From Schumannella sp. 10F1B-5-1 (lineage in GTDB: Bacteria > Actinomycetota > Actinomycetes > Actinomycetales > Microbacteriaceae): DNA of 64,000 bases. Shown here one piece after another: positions 53,048 through 60,809 of this stretch. The DNA lies in the NCBI RefSeq assembly GCF_006517535.1, contig NZ_VHQH01000039.1, forward strand, positions 124,001-188,000, in the 5' to 3' direction. The first letter of the stretch is position 1, and each line of letters begins with the position of its first letter. The notes below the pieces were generated by a model, which was not told the origin of the DNA, ran no database searches, and worked only from the letters and a program-made list of their open reading frames with translations. Both the position numbers and the translations under genes were made by a program.

Positions 53048-53570
53048 ACGTCACCTGCACGCGCGCCTCGTCGTAGACGTCGTCGGGTACGAGGAAGACA
53101 CCTTCGAAGACGGCCTTGTCGCCGTCGTCGCTGAAGGTGCAGTAGGTGGTCGTGCCGGTCGAGAGGCCGTAGTCGTACTGCGCCGGATTGACGACGGTGG
53201 TCCAGGTGCGGTCGCCGCGTCCGCCGTCGACGCGCGGCGCCACGAGACGGATGTCGCAGGTGCCGGGTTCGGCCGCGGCGTCAGCGCCGGGCGTGATCGG
53301 CAGGAGCACGCCGAGCAGCGCGTAGCCCGCGGGCACGTCGACGGCGTTGTCGCTGTCGCGCGTGAAGAAGCCGGCCTTCGTGACCTCGAAGGTCGAGCCC
53401 TGCTGCTCGATGCTGTCGCCGGTCGCGACCCGCTGAGTGCGCTGGGCGGGGGAGTCGGAGGGGAGCAGCGGCTCGAAGCCGACGAGCCAGACCATCGCGC
53501 CCGCGGTGACGACGAGCACGCCGAGCGCGAGGCCGTTGCGTCGGGCCCACGCCGTGATCGCGGCCCTCAC
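52974..53570 (-). CDS. Membrane-anchored extracellular protein (third gene of operon)
   Basis: A 198-residue protein with one N-terminal helix (LALGVLVVTAGAMVWLVGF) and an extracellular beta-rich domain with two cysteines. It resembles the other two products of the operon in plan (short cytoplasmic basic end, helix, Ig-like domain), suggesting paralogy or a complex, though I cannot name a family. It overlaps the upstream gene by ATGA and is convergent with, and overlaps, the membrane protein at 51749. Confidence 0.7.
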   Translation of the reverse strand: MRAAITAWARRNGLALGVLVVTAGAMVWLVGFEPLLPSDSPAQRTQRVATGDSIEQQGSTFEVTKAGFFTRDSDNAVDVPAGYALLGVLLPITPGADAAAEPGTCDIRLVAPRVDGGRGDRTWTTVVNPAQYDYGLSTGTTTYCTFSDDGDKAVFEGVFLVPDDVYDEARVQVTFTAPKAEDFRQSIYLFELPSDPLG

Positions 53571-54166
53571 GGCGCCAGCGCCTTCACCAGCTCGGGCTCG
53601 GGGAGCTCGAGATCGTCCACCCGGGAGGCGCTGGCCAGGTCGACGGTGAACACGGGCACGTCATCGAGCTTGGGGGCGACCTGCGTCTGCAGACGCACCT
53701 CGGCGTGCTCGGCGCCGGAGGTCTCGAGGGCGGCCGCGGGCACCTCGAACGCGATCGCGCCGCGCTGGGCGACGCCGGGACCCTCGCCGTACTTCGAGAG
53801 GTCGCCGTCGAAGCCGGTGTAGCTGGAGTACTCGACGCCGTCGATCACGAGCAGCGACGACGAGATCCCCTCGCTCGAGTCGCGGGTCTGCAGCGTGAGC
53901 GTCACGACCACCCAGCGACCGGTCGTGCGCACCTGCTCGGCGCGCCATCCCGTCGTGGTGACCGACCGGGCGATCTGCGCGCCGTCCAGCCGGCTGTGCA
54001 GCAGCCGAGTCGTCACGACCTCGCCGGGCTCGGCGCGCACCAGGAACTCGGCCGGCACGCCGTCGTCGCCGCTCGGCGCGGTCGCGGCGGCGAACATTCC
54101 GACGGCGAGCAGCGCCAGGGCCACGAGGATGCGCAGCGGACGGTTCGCGAGCACCGGCCGGCTCAT
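53567..54166 (-). CDS. Membrane-anchored extracellular protein (second gene of operon)
   Basis: A 199-residue protein: a basic start, a hydrophobic helix (ILVALALLAVGMFAAATA) and a beta-rich domain that contains WVVVTLTLQTRDSSEG, similar to DUF4352-type Ig-like domains. No cysteine is in the mature part. It overlaps the genes on both sides by 4 bp. The function is unknown; the context suggests a surface complex. Confidence 0.7.
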   Translation of the reverse strand: MSRPVLANRPLRILVALALLAVGMFAAATAPSGDDGVPAEFLVRAEPGEVVTTRLLHSRLDGAQIARSVTTTGWRAEQVRTTGRWVVVTLTLQTRDSSEGISSSLLVIDGVEYSSYTGFDGDLSKYGEGPGVAQRGAIAFEVPAAALETSGAEHAEVRLQTQVAPKLDDVPVFTVDLASASRVDDLELPEPELVKALAP

Positions 54167-54750
54167 GCGCGCCGCTCGATCTCGTCGACGGCGATGCGGC
54201 CGACCGGATACGGCGAGCCGTAGGACGTGTCGCCGAACACGGGATCGCCGTAGACCCGATCGGTGCGGTACACCCCGACCACCGCATCCCTCGCGTCGAT
54301 GTCGTCGGGGATCTCGAAGACGTAGAGCAGGCGGGTCGCGACCCCCGGCTGCAGGGGAGCCGCGGCGGCGCCGCCGAGCGCGCGGTCGACGGTGGTGGTC
54401 TCGGTCGCCTGCGTGAGGGCGCTGCCGTAGTTCACGCCGATCCGGACCCGGCCGAGGAACATCGGAGCCTCGGTGAGGTTGGTCTGGGTGGCGGTCACGG
54501 TGAGCCAGAGGCGTCCGTCGCTCGCCTCGCTCTCGGTCCCGAGGCGGTAGCGCGACACCGTGACGGCGTCGACGACCGTGACGAAGTCGCCGACCTCGAT
54601 GCGATCGCCGAGTGAGTAGCTCTCGACGGCGCGGCCCTCGTCCTCGTCGAGACCGCCGAGGGCGATCACGAGCACGACGCCGAGAGCGAGCGCTCCGGCG
54701 ACGGCGGCGATGACGGCGCGTCTCCTGAGTCTCGCTCGATCCCGCGCCAT
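54163..54750 (-). CDS. Membrane-anchored extracellular protein (first gene of operon)
   Basis: A 195-residue protein with an Arg-rich cytoplasmic start, one helix (AVAGALALGVVLVIALGG) and a DUF4352-like beta domain (VGDFVTVVDAVTVSRYRLG, LWLTVTATQTNLTEAP). It leads the three-gene operon. ATG 54750 lies 6 nt after TACGCT (minus strand, 54762-54757), so the operon mRNA is probably leaderless. Confidence 0.72.
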   Translation of the reverse strand: MARDRARLRRRAVIAAVAGALALGVVLVIALGGLDEDEGRAVESYSLGDRIEVGDFVTVVDAVTVSRYRLGTESEASDGRLWLTVTATQTNLTEAPMFLGRVRIGVNYGSALTQATETTTVDRALGGAAAAPLQPGVATRLLYVFEIPDDIDARDAVVGVYRTDRVYGDPVFGDTSYGSPYPVGRIAVDEIERRA

Positions 54751-54846
54751 GACCCCAGCGTACCCAGGCGCACGGTCGGCGCCGTGACCGCTCCCGGCCA
54801 CGTGCGAACAGGGCCTGCCGGAGGGGGAGTGCTCCGGACGGGCGAC

Positions 54847-56133
54847 TCAGGCCGCGGTCAGCTCGTCGCCCACCGTGACGGCGCCCACCGCGACTGCGAT
54901 CGTGCCGAGCGGGATGTGCAGGTGCTCGGGGCGCATGCGCTGCTCGGAGACCGCGTCGAAGAGCCCCAGGTCGAGCTGCATCGCCCGCACGAGCGCGTCG
55001 TCCTCCGCGACGCCGGCGCCCTCGAGGAACGACTGCCGCACCTCGGCCGCCCAGCCGTCGCCGGCCTGCGCGAGCCCGGCCGCGTAGTCGATCGACCGCA
55101 GCACGGCCGCGATGTCGCGGCCGGGGAGATCGGCGCGGTCGTCAGCGGGCACCGGCGCGGCGCCGCCATGGTCGGCGATGCGCCACTCGCCGTCGGGGGT
55201 ACGGCGCAGGGCGGTGAGCTCGAGGCTGCCGTGCACGCTCTGCAGAGCGGGCCAGGCGGCGTCCTCGGCGTCGTCGAGCAGACGCTGCGCGGCGGGGGCG
55301 AGCATCGCCACATCGGGGATGCGGTGGCTCGCGGCGAGCAGGCGGGTGCGCCAGGCGGCGAGCGTGCGCTCGCGTTCGGCCGCGACGAGCGGCCGAGCGG
55401 TGTCGCGCAGTCCGGCGTGCATGCGGGCGACGGCGGCGCCCATCGCGCGCACGTCGTCGCGCACGTCGCGACCGGCCCGCGCGGCGCCGATCAGATGCGT
55501 CCAGCCGTCGATGCTCCCGGTCTCGGTCTGCTCGGCGAGGGCCAGGTGGGCGGTCTCGACCCAGTCGTCGTCCTCGGTCCAGGTCGCGCGCAGGGTGCCG
55601 ACCAGGCGGGGGCGCACCGCGGCATCCGTCAGCTGCTCGGCGGCGGCGGCATCCGGATGCGGTCCCGGCAGCAGCTGGCGGTACACGGTCACGTCGATCT
55701 CGGGGCGGCCGTAGACCTGCACCGAGAGCCGGGCTCGGGGACCCGCATCCTGAACCGCCTCGCACCGCACGACGAAGCGATCGTCGTCGGGGTCGATGAG
55801 GGTCCCGGCCTCGTGCATGCCGGCCAGCAGGGCCGCCGCATAGGCGGTGTCGCCGACGCCGTCGAAGAGCGCGGCGCCGCCGTAGCCGCGGCCGATCCAG
55901 CGCGGGTCGGAGGGGTCGGGCGCGACATCGCGCTCGACGACGGGCACCTGGTAGAGCATCCCGTCGTCACGGGCGTCGTCGGCGACGACGAGCACGCGCA
56001 CGCGGGCGGTCGGATCGGCCGAGGGCAGGAAGATCTCCGCCAGCTCGCGCAGGCGCGGGCGGGCGTCGCCGTTCGGCAGATACCAGGACTGTCGGGACAT
56101 CCACTCCGAGATGCGGTCCAGAGTGCTCTGCAT
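54847..56133 (-). CDS. Maltokinase-like protein with degenerate catalytic motifs (probable pseudokinase)
   Basis: A 428-residue protein with the maltokinase N-terminal cap and phosphotransferase fold, clearly paralogous to the next gene: SIDGWTHLIGAARAGRDVRD aligns with AIDGWAHATRAAASGSDFSE. The key residues have changed: the catalytic HGDLH is HGSLE (301-305), the metal-binding IDFEGEP is IADHGGA (319-325), and the ATP-lysine segment LVLKLFR is VTVYRQL. It is therefore probably not a kinase and may regulate or bind its neighbour. It is intact, with no stop or frameshift. The ATG has AGGGGG close upstream. Confidence 0.83.
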   Translation of the reverse strand: MQSTLDRISEWMSRQSWYLPNGDARPRLRELAEIFLPSADPTARVRVLVVADDARDDGMLYQVPVVERDVAPDPSDPRWIGRGYGGAALFDGVGDTAYAAALLAGMHEAGTLIDPDDDRFVVRCEAVQDAGPRARLSVQVYGRPEIDVTVYRQLLPGPHPDAAAAEQLTDAAVRPRLVGTLRATWTEDDDWVETAHLALAEQTETGSIDGWTHLIGAARAGRDVRDDVRAMGAAVARMHAGLRDTARPLVAAERERTLAAWRTRLLAASHRIPDVAMLAPAAQRLLDDAEDAAWPALQSVHGSLELTALRRTPDGEWRIADHGGAAPVPADDRADLPGRDIAAVLRSIDYAAGLAQAGDGWAAEVRQSFLEGAGVAEDDALVRAMQLDLGLFDAVSEQRMRPEHLHIPLGTIAVAVGAVTVGDELTAA

Positions 56134-56205
56134 GTCCCCCTTTATATCCCCCCTTCGGGGGACAGCGCCTCCGGGATGGCTGGGAGAGCCGGCGCGTCGC
56201 CGCGA
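56134..56205 (-). promoter_or_regulatory. Intergenic region between the kinase and pseudokinase genes
   Basis: It contains GGGGACAG read on the plus strand at 56158-56165, a short CCCCC-TTC-GGGGG hairpin (56149-56161) and an AT-rich TATAAA on the minus strand (56146-56141), unusual for this genome, just before the pseudokinase ATG. Confidence 0.35.
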
Positions 56206-57513
56206 TCAGGCCTCGCCGACGGCCGCGATCCGCGCGACCGCGGCGAGCGGGATGCCGATCCAGTCGGGGCGGTTGCCGGCCTCGTAGCTCACCTCGTAGA
56301 CCGCCTTGTCGAGCTCGAGGGCGGCCAGCAGCTCGGTCGGCGCGGGGGCCGTGCCGACCTCGTCGGCGTACCCGGCGAGGAACGCCGCGCGCGCCGACTC
56401 GGCCCAGGCTCGGCCCGCGCCGCCGTGCGCGGCGGCGGCGTAGTCGAAGCTGCGCAGCATCCCGGCGACATCGCGCAGGGCCGGCTCGGGTCGGGTGCGC
56501 TCGGCCAACGTGCGCAGGGGCTCGCCCTCGAAGTCGATCAGCAGCCAGCGGCCATCGGGAGCGAGCAGCGCCTGTCCGAGGTGCAGGTCGCCGTGGATGC
56601 GCTGCAGCGGCCCCCAGGGAACGGAGGCCGCCGCGGCGTAGCGGCCGCGGATCGCGGCCAGATGCGGCGCGAGCTGCGGCGCGACGCGGGCCGCCGCCTC
56701 GAGTCGCGCGTCCCAGACCGCCATGAGCGCGGAGACGTCGTCGTCGCCCGCCTCGGTGACGCCCAGCTCGCGCGCGAGCACCGCGTGGGCTTCCGCGGTG
56801 ACGCGGCCCAGGGCGCGAGCGGCCTCGGAGAAGTCGCTGCCGGAGGCCGCGGCGCGCGTCGCGTGCGCCCAGCCGTCGATCGCCCCGCTGACGAACTCCT
56901 GGGCGACCACCAGGTCGCCGCGGCCGAGGGCGCCGGCGGCGTCGGTCCACTCCGCCGCGAGCGCCCCGAAGAACCGCGGCACCACGGCCGACCCGGCGTC
57001 GCTGAGCGCCCGCTGCAGCTCGATCTCGGGGTTCTCGCCGTGGTGCACCACGCGGAACAGCTTGAGCACGAGGTCGACGTCGCCGGCGCGCGGGATCACG
57101 AGCGAGGTGTTCGACTGCTCGCCGGCGAACACGACGGCGGGGGAGCGCGGAACGTCGCCGAGCGCGGCGCCGCCCGCGGAGAGCTGCGCCACGAGGGCCT
57201 CGGCGAAGGCCGGGTCGCGCGCGCCGTCGGCGAGGGCGACCCCGGGGGCGCGGGCCACGACGTGCTCGGTCGCGGTGGACGGCCGGGCGACGAGGCCGAC
57301 CTGGTAGACGGGATGCCGTGGGTCCGCGTCGTCGGCGAGCAGCAGGGTCAGGGCGGCGGCGCCGTCCGGGTCGCTCGGGTGATCGATGCGGCTCACCTGG
57401 CGCAGCCGGGGCGTGGAGCCCTTCGCGGCGAACCAGCGCTGGGTGCGCATCCACTCGCCGAGCGCCGCCCAGGCGTGCGCGTCGAGCTCGGGTGCTGGCG
57501 TCGTGTCGCTCAC
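56206..57513 (-). CDS. Maltokinase
   Basis: A 435-residue ATP-dependent maltokinase, which makes maltose 1-phosphate for the GlgE glucan pathway. All key elements are present: the N-terminal cap (WMRTQRWFAAKG), GEQSNTS (131-137), the ATP lysine K151 in LVLKLFR, the catalytic HGDLHLGQ (307-314) and the metal motif IDFEGEP (326-332). In many actinobacteria the gene is fused to or beside treS; no trehalose synthase is in the window. GTG 57513 follows GGGAGGAGAAC. The pseudokinase gene follows 72 bp downstream. Confidence 0.9.
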   Translation of the reverse strand: MSDTTPAPELDAHAWAALGEWMRTQRWFAAKGSTPRLRQVSRIDHPSDPDGAAALTLLLADDADPRHPVYQVGLVARPSTATEHVVARAPGVALADGARDPAFAEALVAQLSAGGAALGDVPRSPAVVFAGEQSNTSLVIPRAGDVDLVLKLFRVVHHGENPEIELQRALSDAGSAVVPRFFGALAAEWTDAAGALGRGDLVVAQEFVSGAIDGWAHATRAAASGSDFSEAARALGRVTAEAHAVLARELGVTEAGDDDVSALMAVWDARLEAAARVAPQLAPHLAAIRGRYAAAASVPWGPLQRIHGDLHLGQALLAPDGRWLLIDFEGEPLRTLAERTRPEPALRDVAGMLRSFDYAAAAHGGAGRAWAESARAAFLAGYADEVGTAPAPTELLAALELDKAVYEVSYEAGNRPDWIGIPLAAVARIAAVGEA

Positions 57514-57625
57514 GTTCTCCTCCCGGCGTCGGCCCGGCGGCTGACGCGGCGACCTCCCCGGTTCGGGTGCCCCTCGTCGCGGGCGCCACCCGAAGACGGA
57601 CGCGCGGGGCCCTGCCGGGCCCGCC

Positions 57626-57643
57626 TACCGTCATCGGCGGAGA
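57626..57643 (+). promoter_or_regulatory. Promoter and ribosome binding site of the 39-residue gene
   Basis: TACCGT (57626-57631) is followed by GGCGGAGA (57636-57643), 5 nt before ATG 57649. The region between this gene and the divergent maltokinase gene is 135 bp. Confidence 0.45.
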
Positions 57644-57648
57644 CCATC

Positions 57649-57768
57649 ATGACGACGATCGCACACATCGCCCTCGGCGACGACACCGCACCGGCACCGC
57701 TCAGCGGGCTCTGCGGTGAGCAGAGCGACCTGGGCGCGATGCTCGGGCTCGGCGACGACGAGCGCTGA
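57649..57768 (+). CDS. Putative 39-residue small protein
   Basis: A short reading frame encoding an acidic 39-residue peptide with a hydrophobic start (MTTIAHIALGDD), a single cysteine in SGLCGEQSDLG, and repeated GDD motifs (residues 10-12 and 35-37). A -10 box, a ribosome binding site and an ATG are spaced correctly, and the frame ends 17 bp before the convergent histidine-phosphatase gene. I do not recognise it. It could instead be the start of a regulatory transcript. Confidence 0.5.
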   Translation: MTTIAHIALGDDTAPAPLSGLCGEQSDLGAMLGLGDDER

Positions 57769-57785
57769 CCCGCGCGCCCGCGATC

Positions 57786-58460
57786 TCAGTCGAGATCGGC
57801 GAGCGGCTCGCCCATCGGATCGGCTCCGCGTGACGGGGGCGCGGCGACCGGCGACCCCGCCCAGTCGGTGATGATCCAGCCGTCGTCGGCGGAGCCCTCG
57901 ACCGCGACCACGGCCGTGTTCGCGAGGGGCTGCCGCGCCGAGAAGTCCGCGGGCAGGTTGCGCGCACGCCGGGCGCACCAGACCCGGATCGCCGCGCTGT
58001 GCGTGACCACGGCGACGGCGCCATGGAGTCCCGCCGTCCGGCGTTCGGCGTCGAGACGAGCCAGCGCCGCATCGAATCGGGCGAGGAACTCCCGCCCGTC
58101 CGGTCCGCCCGGGATGCGCGGCGCGAGAGAGCCGTCGCTCCAGGCGTGCACGGTCGTCAGATAGCGCCCGATCGCGGCGCGGTCGTCGCGCCCCTGCAGA
58201 GCGCCGGCCTCGATCTCCTGCACGCCGTCGAGCAGGACGGGCCGGAGTCCGCGATCCCGCGCGAGCGGCTCGGCGGTCTCGCAGGTGCGGACCATCGACG
58301 AGCAGCGCACCTCATCCACCGGCTCCCCGGCGAGTGCGCGAGGCAGTGCGGCCGCCTGCTGTCGCCCGAGGTCCGTCAGCCCCGGCCCCGGCACGACCGC
58401 GTCGAGCACCCCGGCGACGTTGAGGGGGGTCTCGCCGTGACGGATCAGGAGCACGCGCAT
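57786..58460 (-). CDS. Histidine phosphatase superfamily protein
   Basis: A 224-residue branch 1 histidine phosphatase (phosphoglycerate mutase-like). The phospho-acceptor is in LLIRHGETPLN (RHG); conserved Arg and Glu are in CSSMVRTCETAEPL and EIEAGALQGRD; the second catalytic His is in VVTHSAAIRVW. Such enzymes dephosphorylate small phosphorylated molecules or proteins; the substrate is undefined. The ATG lies 9 nt after TAAGCT (minus strand, 58475-58470). Confidence 0.9.
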   Translation of the reverse strand: MRVLLIRHGETPLNVAGVLDAVVPGPGLTDLGRQQAAALPRALAGEPVDEVRCSSMVRTCETAEPLARDRGLRPVLLDGVQEIEAGALQGRDDRAAIGRYLTTVHAWSDGSLAPRIPGGPDGREFLARFDAALARLDAERRTAGLHGAVAVVTHSAAIRVWCARRARNLPADFSARQPLANTAVVAVEGSADDGWIITDWAGSPVAAPPSRGADPMGEPLADLD

Positions 58461-58567
58461 GGTCTGACGAGCTTAGGCGGGCGGGCGGTGAGGGTACCGG
58501 GGCTGTCTGCTCGCCGTCGGCGCAGGCGTCGGTGTCGGTGTGGTGTCGGAGTCGCCACGAAGGCGGG

Positions 58568-58846
58568 TCAGCGCACGGTGAAGCCCGCGTCGCCCTCGCG
58601 CACCGCTCGCTCCTCGACCGCGACGCCGTCGACGCGCGCCCAGGAGGGCCCCTCGGCGAGGAAGGCGCGCAGCTGGTCCAGCGCGGCCGGCGAGCCCTGC
58701 GCCTCCAGCTCGACGCTGCCGTCGGCGCGGTTGCGCACCCAGCCGGCGAGGCCGAGGCGCTCGGCCGTCTCGAGGGTCGCCCAGCGGAAGCCGACGCCCT
58801 GCACCCGCCCGGTCACGACCGCGTGGATGCGCGTGAGCCCGGTCAT
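58568..58846 (-). CDS. Acylphosphatase
   Basis: A 92-residue acylphosphatase, which hydrolyses acyl phosphates such as acetyl or carbamoyl phosphate. The signature RVQGVGFRWATLETAERLG has the catalytic Arg, and GWVRNRADGSVELEAQG has the catalytic Asn. Length and pattern are standard. The ATG lies 7 nt after TACCGT (minus strand, 58859-58854). Confidence 0.95.
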   Translation of the reverse strand: MTGLTRIHAVVTGRVQGVGFRWATLETAERLGLAGWVRNRADGSVELEAQGSPAALDQLRAFLAEGPSWARVDGVAVEERAVREGDAGFTVR

Positions 58847-58874
58847 GCCGACGACGGTAGCCCGCGCATCCGGC

Positions 58875-60428
58875 TCAGGCCAGGCGCACCTGGAGCGTGA
58901 GCGCCCAGACCAGGATGTCGTGCTGGAAGAACCAGAGCAGCGCTGCGGTCGTGCCGACCGACACGAGCGGCATGAGCAGCGTGGTGACCGTGAACGGCAG
59001 CGTGCGGGCGCCCTGCTTGCGCAGCGTGTGCTGACGCGCGATCAGGTACCAGAACGGACCGAGCACGGCCCAGGCGGCACTCGCCTGCTCGGCCCAGCCC
59101 ATCCCGCGCAGACGGCTGCGGTCGACGGCGGCGAACACGATCGGCGCGACGACGAGCAGCACGGGCAGGGCCAGGAGCGCGACGGCCAGATCGGGCAGCT
59201 CGACCGCGAAGCCGAGGGCGCCGATCGGCACGACCGTCGCGGCGACCGGCGCGAGCGCCAGCAGCACGGCCGAGGTCGTCACCGAGCCCGTCGGCATGAG
59301 CCCGCGCCACCAGTCGTTTGCCGGGCGCGAGGGGCCGACCGAGGGGGCGCTCGGGAGAGGGACGGGCATCGGCAGCGGCGGGAGCGCACTCGCCGGGGCC
59401 GGGAGCGGACTGCCGTCGGGCGCGAAGTCGGGATTGAATGCGGGCGCGGCCGGAGCAGCAGGTGCGGCGTCCGGAGCCGGGGCGGCAGCCGGAGCCGCGG
59501 GGGCGACCGCGACCGCGGCGGGCTGACGCGGCGCGATCGCGGCGACCTCGCGTCGGGCCGGCGGAGCGACAGCGGGCTCGCTGACGGTGATCGGGGATGC
59601 GGTGCTCGGCACGACGGGAGCCGTCTCCGGTGAGACGACGGGCGCGGCGGCCGGAGCCGGGGCCGCTTCCACCACCGGTGCCGGCGCCGTCATCGGGGCC
59701 GCGACGGCCCCCACGGCCCGTTTCGGCACCGCCGCGCGCGCCTCGGCGACCGGTGCGGCGCCGCCGGAAGGACCAGTCGTGGTCGCCGCCGGATCGAGCA
59801 CGGCGGTGCCCGGCGTCGGGTCGGCGACGAGCTCGCCCGGCTGCGGGATGCGCGAGTAGTCGGGAGCGGCGCGCTCGGCCGCGGCCTCGGCGGAGGCGAG
59901 GAAGTCGGCGAAGCTGGGCAGGGCCGGGGGCGCGACGGCGACGTCGACGGGCCCGGGAGCGAAGACGGCGTCGGGCACGGGGCCGAGCTGGGCGCGCGAG
60001 GTCGGCGGCGCGGCGACGGGAGCCGCCGACGGCGGGACGACCGCCTGCGGTTCACCGTGCCCCGCGCCGGCGTCGCCGGGAGCAGGATCGGGAGTGGATG
60101 CGACCGTCGGCGCCGCATCGGCGGGCGCCGGGTGCAGCGGCGTCACGCGCGCCAGCGGCTCGGCGGGTGCTTCGACGCCCGAGGGGTCGGCGGTGCGCGC
60201 GGCCTCGCGAGCGGCCTGTCGGGCCGCACGCCGCGACGACGCGGCCGGGCGGCCGTCGTCGACGGAGTAGGCGCTGCCGAGCGGCGGCGCCACCGCGACG
60301 GGCGCGCCCGAGGGCTTGGGCATGGCGTTGTCGGTCCAGATGACGCCGTCCCACCACCGCAGGCCCGTGGCGTCGGTCGGATCGTCGTACCACCCGGCTC
60401 GCGGCCGTGCGCTCGCGATGTCGGTCAT
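58875..60428 (-). CDS. DUF2510 membrane protein C
   Basis: A 517-residue protein: an N-terminal DUF2510 motif (AGWYDDPTDATGLRWWDGVI), then ~330 residues of very low-complexity Ala/Pro/Val sequence, and about four C-terminal helices (TSAVLLALAPVAATVVPIGA and later). The low-complexity region is much longer than in proteins A, B and E. ATG 60428 is preceded by a G-rich leader containing several GGGGAC copies. TAGACT (minus strand, 60489-60484) is the probable -10 box. Confidence 0.83.
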   Translation of the reverse strand: MTDIASARPRAGWYDDPTDATGLRWWDGVIWTDNAMPKPSGAPVAVAPPLGSAYSVDDGRPAASSRRAARQAAREAARTADPSGVEAPAEPLARVTPLHPAPADAAPTVASTPDPAPGDAGAGHGEPQAVVPPSAAPVAAPPTSRAQLGPVPDAVFAPGPVDVAVAPPALPSFADFLASAEAAAERAAPDYSRIPQPGELVADPTPGTAVLDPAATTTGPSGGAAPVAEARAAVPKRAVGAVAAPMTAPAPVVEAAPAPAAAPVVSPETAPVVPSTASPITVSEPAVAPPARREVAAIAPRQPAAVAVAPAAPAAAPAPDAAPAAPAAPAFNPDFAPDGSPLPAPASALPPLPMPVPLPSAPSVGPSRPANDWWRGLMPTGSVTTSAVLLALAPVAATVVPIGALGFAVELPDLAVALLALPVLLVVAPIVFAAVDRSRLRGMGWAEQASAAWAVLGPFWYLIARQHTLRKQGARTLPFTVTTLLMPLVSVGTTAALLWFFQHDILVWALTLQVRLA

Positions 60429-60483
60429 GCCTGTTCCCCCAGCTCGTCCCCTGCGTCCCCCCTGGCCGCACGAGTACCCCTGA

Positions 60484-60532
60484 AGTCTAGGAATCCGGGG
60501 CCTCCCACCGCCTCACCCCGAGAGGGGGACAG
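60484..60532 (-). promoter_or_regulatory. Promoter of DUF2510 gene C with GGGGACAG element
   Basis: TAGACT (minus strand, 60489-60484) is the -10 box. GGGGACAG reads on the plus strand at 60525-60532, about 35 bp upstream. The leader toward ATG 60428 repeats GGGGAC-like units at ~11-15-bp spacing. Confidence 0.45.
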
Positions 60533-60597
60533 TGACGGGTGCTCACGGTCGGCGTGCGCGGAGAGGATGCCGACGCGCCCGCGCCGGGGGAGACGAC

Positions 60598-60633
60598 GAT
60601 GGGCACCCGCGGAACGCATCCGGGGTGCCCATC
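60598..60633 (-). terminator. Terminator of the DUF2510 D/E operon
   Basis: GATGGGCACCC (60598-60608) pairs with GGGTGCCCATC (60623-60633) over a 14-nt loop, 21 bp beyond the stop of the 49-residue gene on the minus strand. Confidence 0.75.
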
Positions 60634-60654
60634 GGGGTCAGAGCTGCTGGTGCC

Positions 60655-60804
60655 TCAGGCGCCGGCGGCGTCGCTGACGACGCGGTCCGGCTTGGGGGCG
60701 GTGTGCGACGTCCAGTCGAGGCCGTTCCACCAGCGCACGAGGCTGCTGTCGTCGCGGTCCTCGTACCAGCCGGCCGGCACGACGCGGATCTCCTGGTCGC
60801 TCAT
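60655..60804 (-). CDS. DUF2510-only small protein D
   Basis: A 49-residue protein that is little more than a single DUF2510 module: AGWYEDRDDSSLVRWWNGLD with short tails, no membrane segment and no linker. It begins 5 bp after the stop of protein E and ends before a terminator, so it is the second gene of a two-gene operon. A soluble copy of a module otherwise found on membrane proteins could act as a competitor or adaptor, which is inference. ATG 60804 is the only start. Confidence 0.75.
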   Translation of the reverse strand: MSDQEIRVVPAGWYEDRDDSSLVRWWNGLDWTSHTAPKPDRVVSDAAGA

Positions 60805-60809
60805 GGCGC

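Noticed and set aside
54784-57768. A 994-codon plus-strand open frame opposite the two kinase genes
   Set aside because: Its composition mirrors the antisense of two recognised proteins. Only the final 39 codons have their own promoter, ribosome binding site and ATG, so only these are kept.
58501-58550. GTCGGTGTCGGTGT-rich stretch between the histidine phosphatase and acylphosphatase genes
   Set aside because: It is simple-sequence drift over ~30 bp, without symmetry or a reading frame to support a function.
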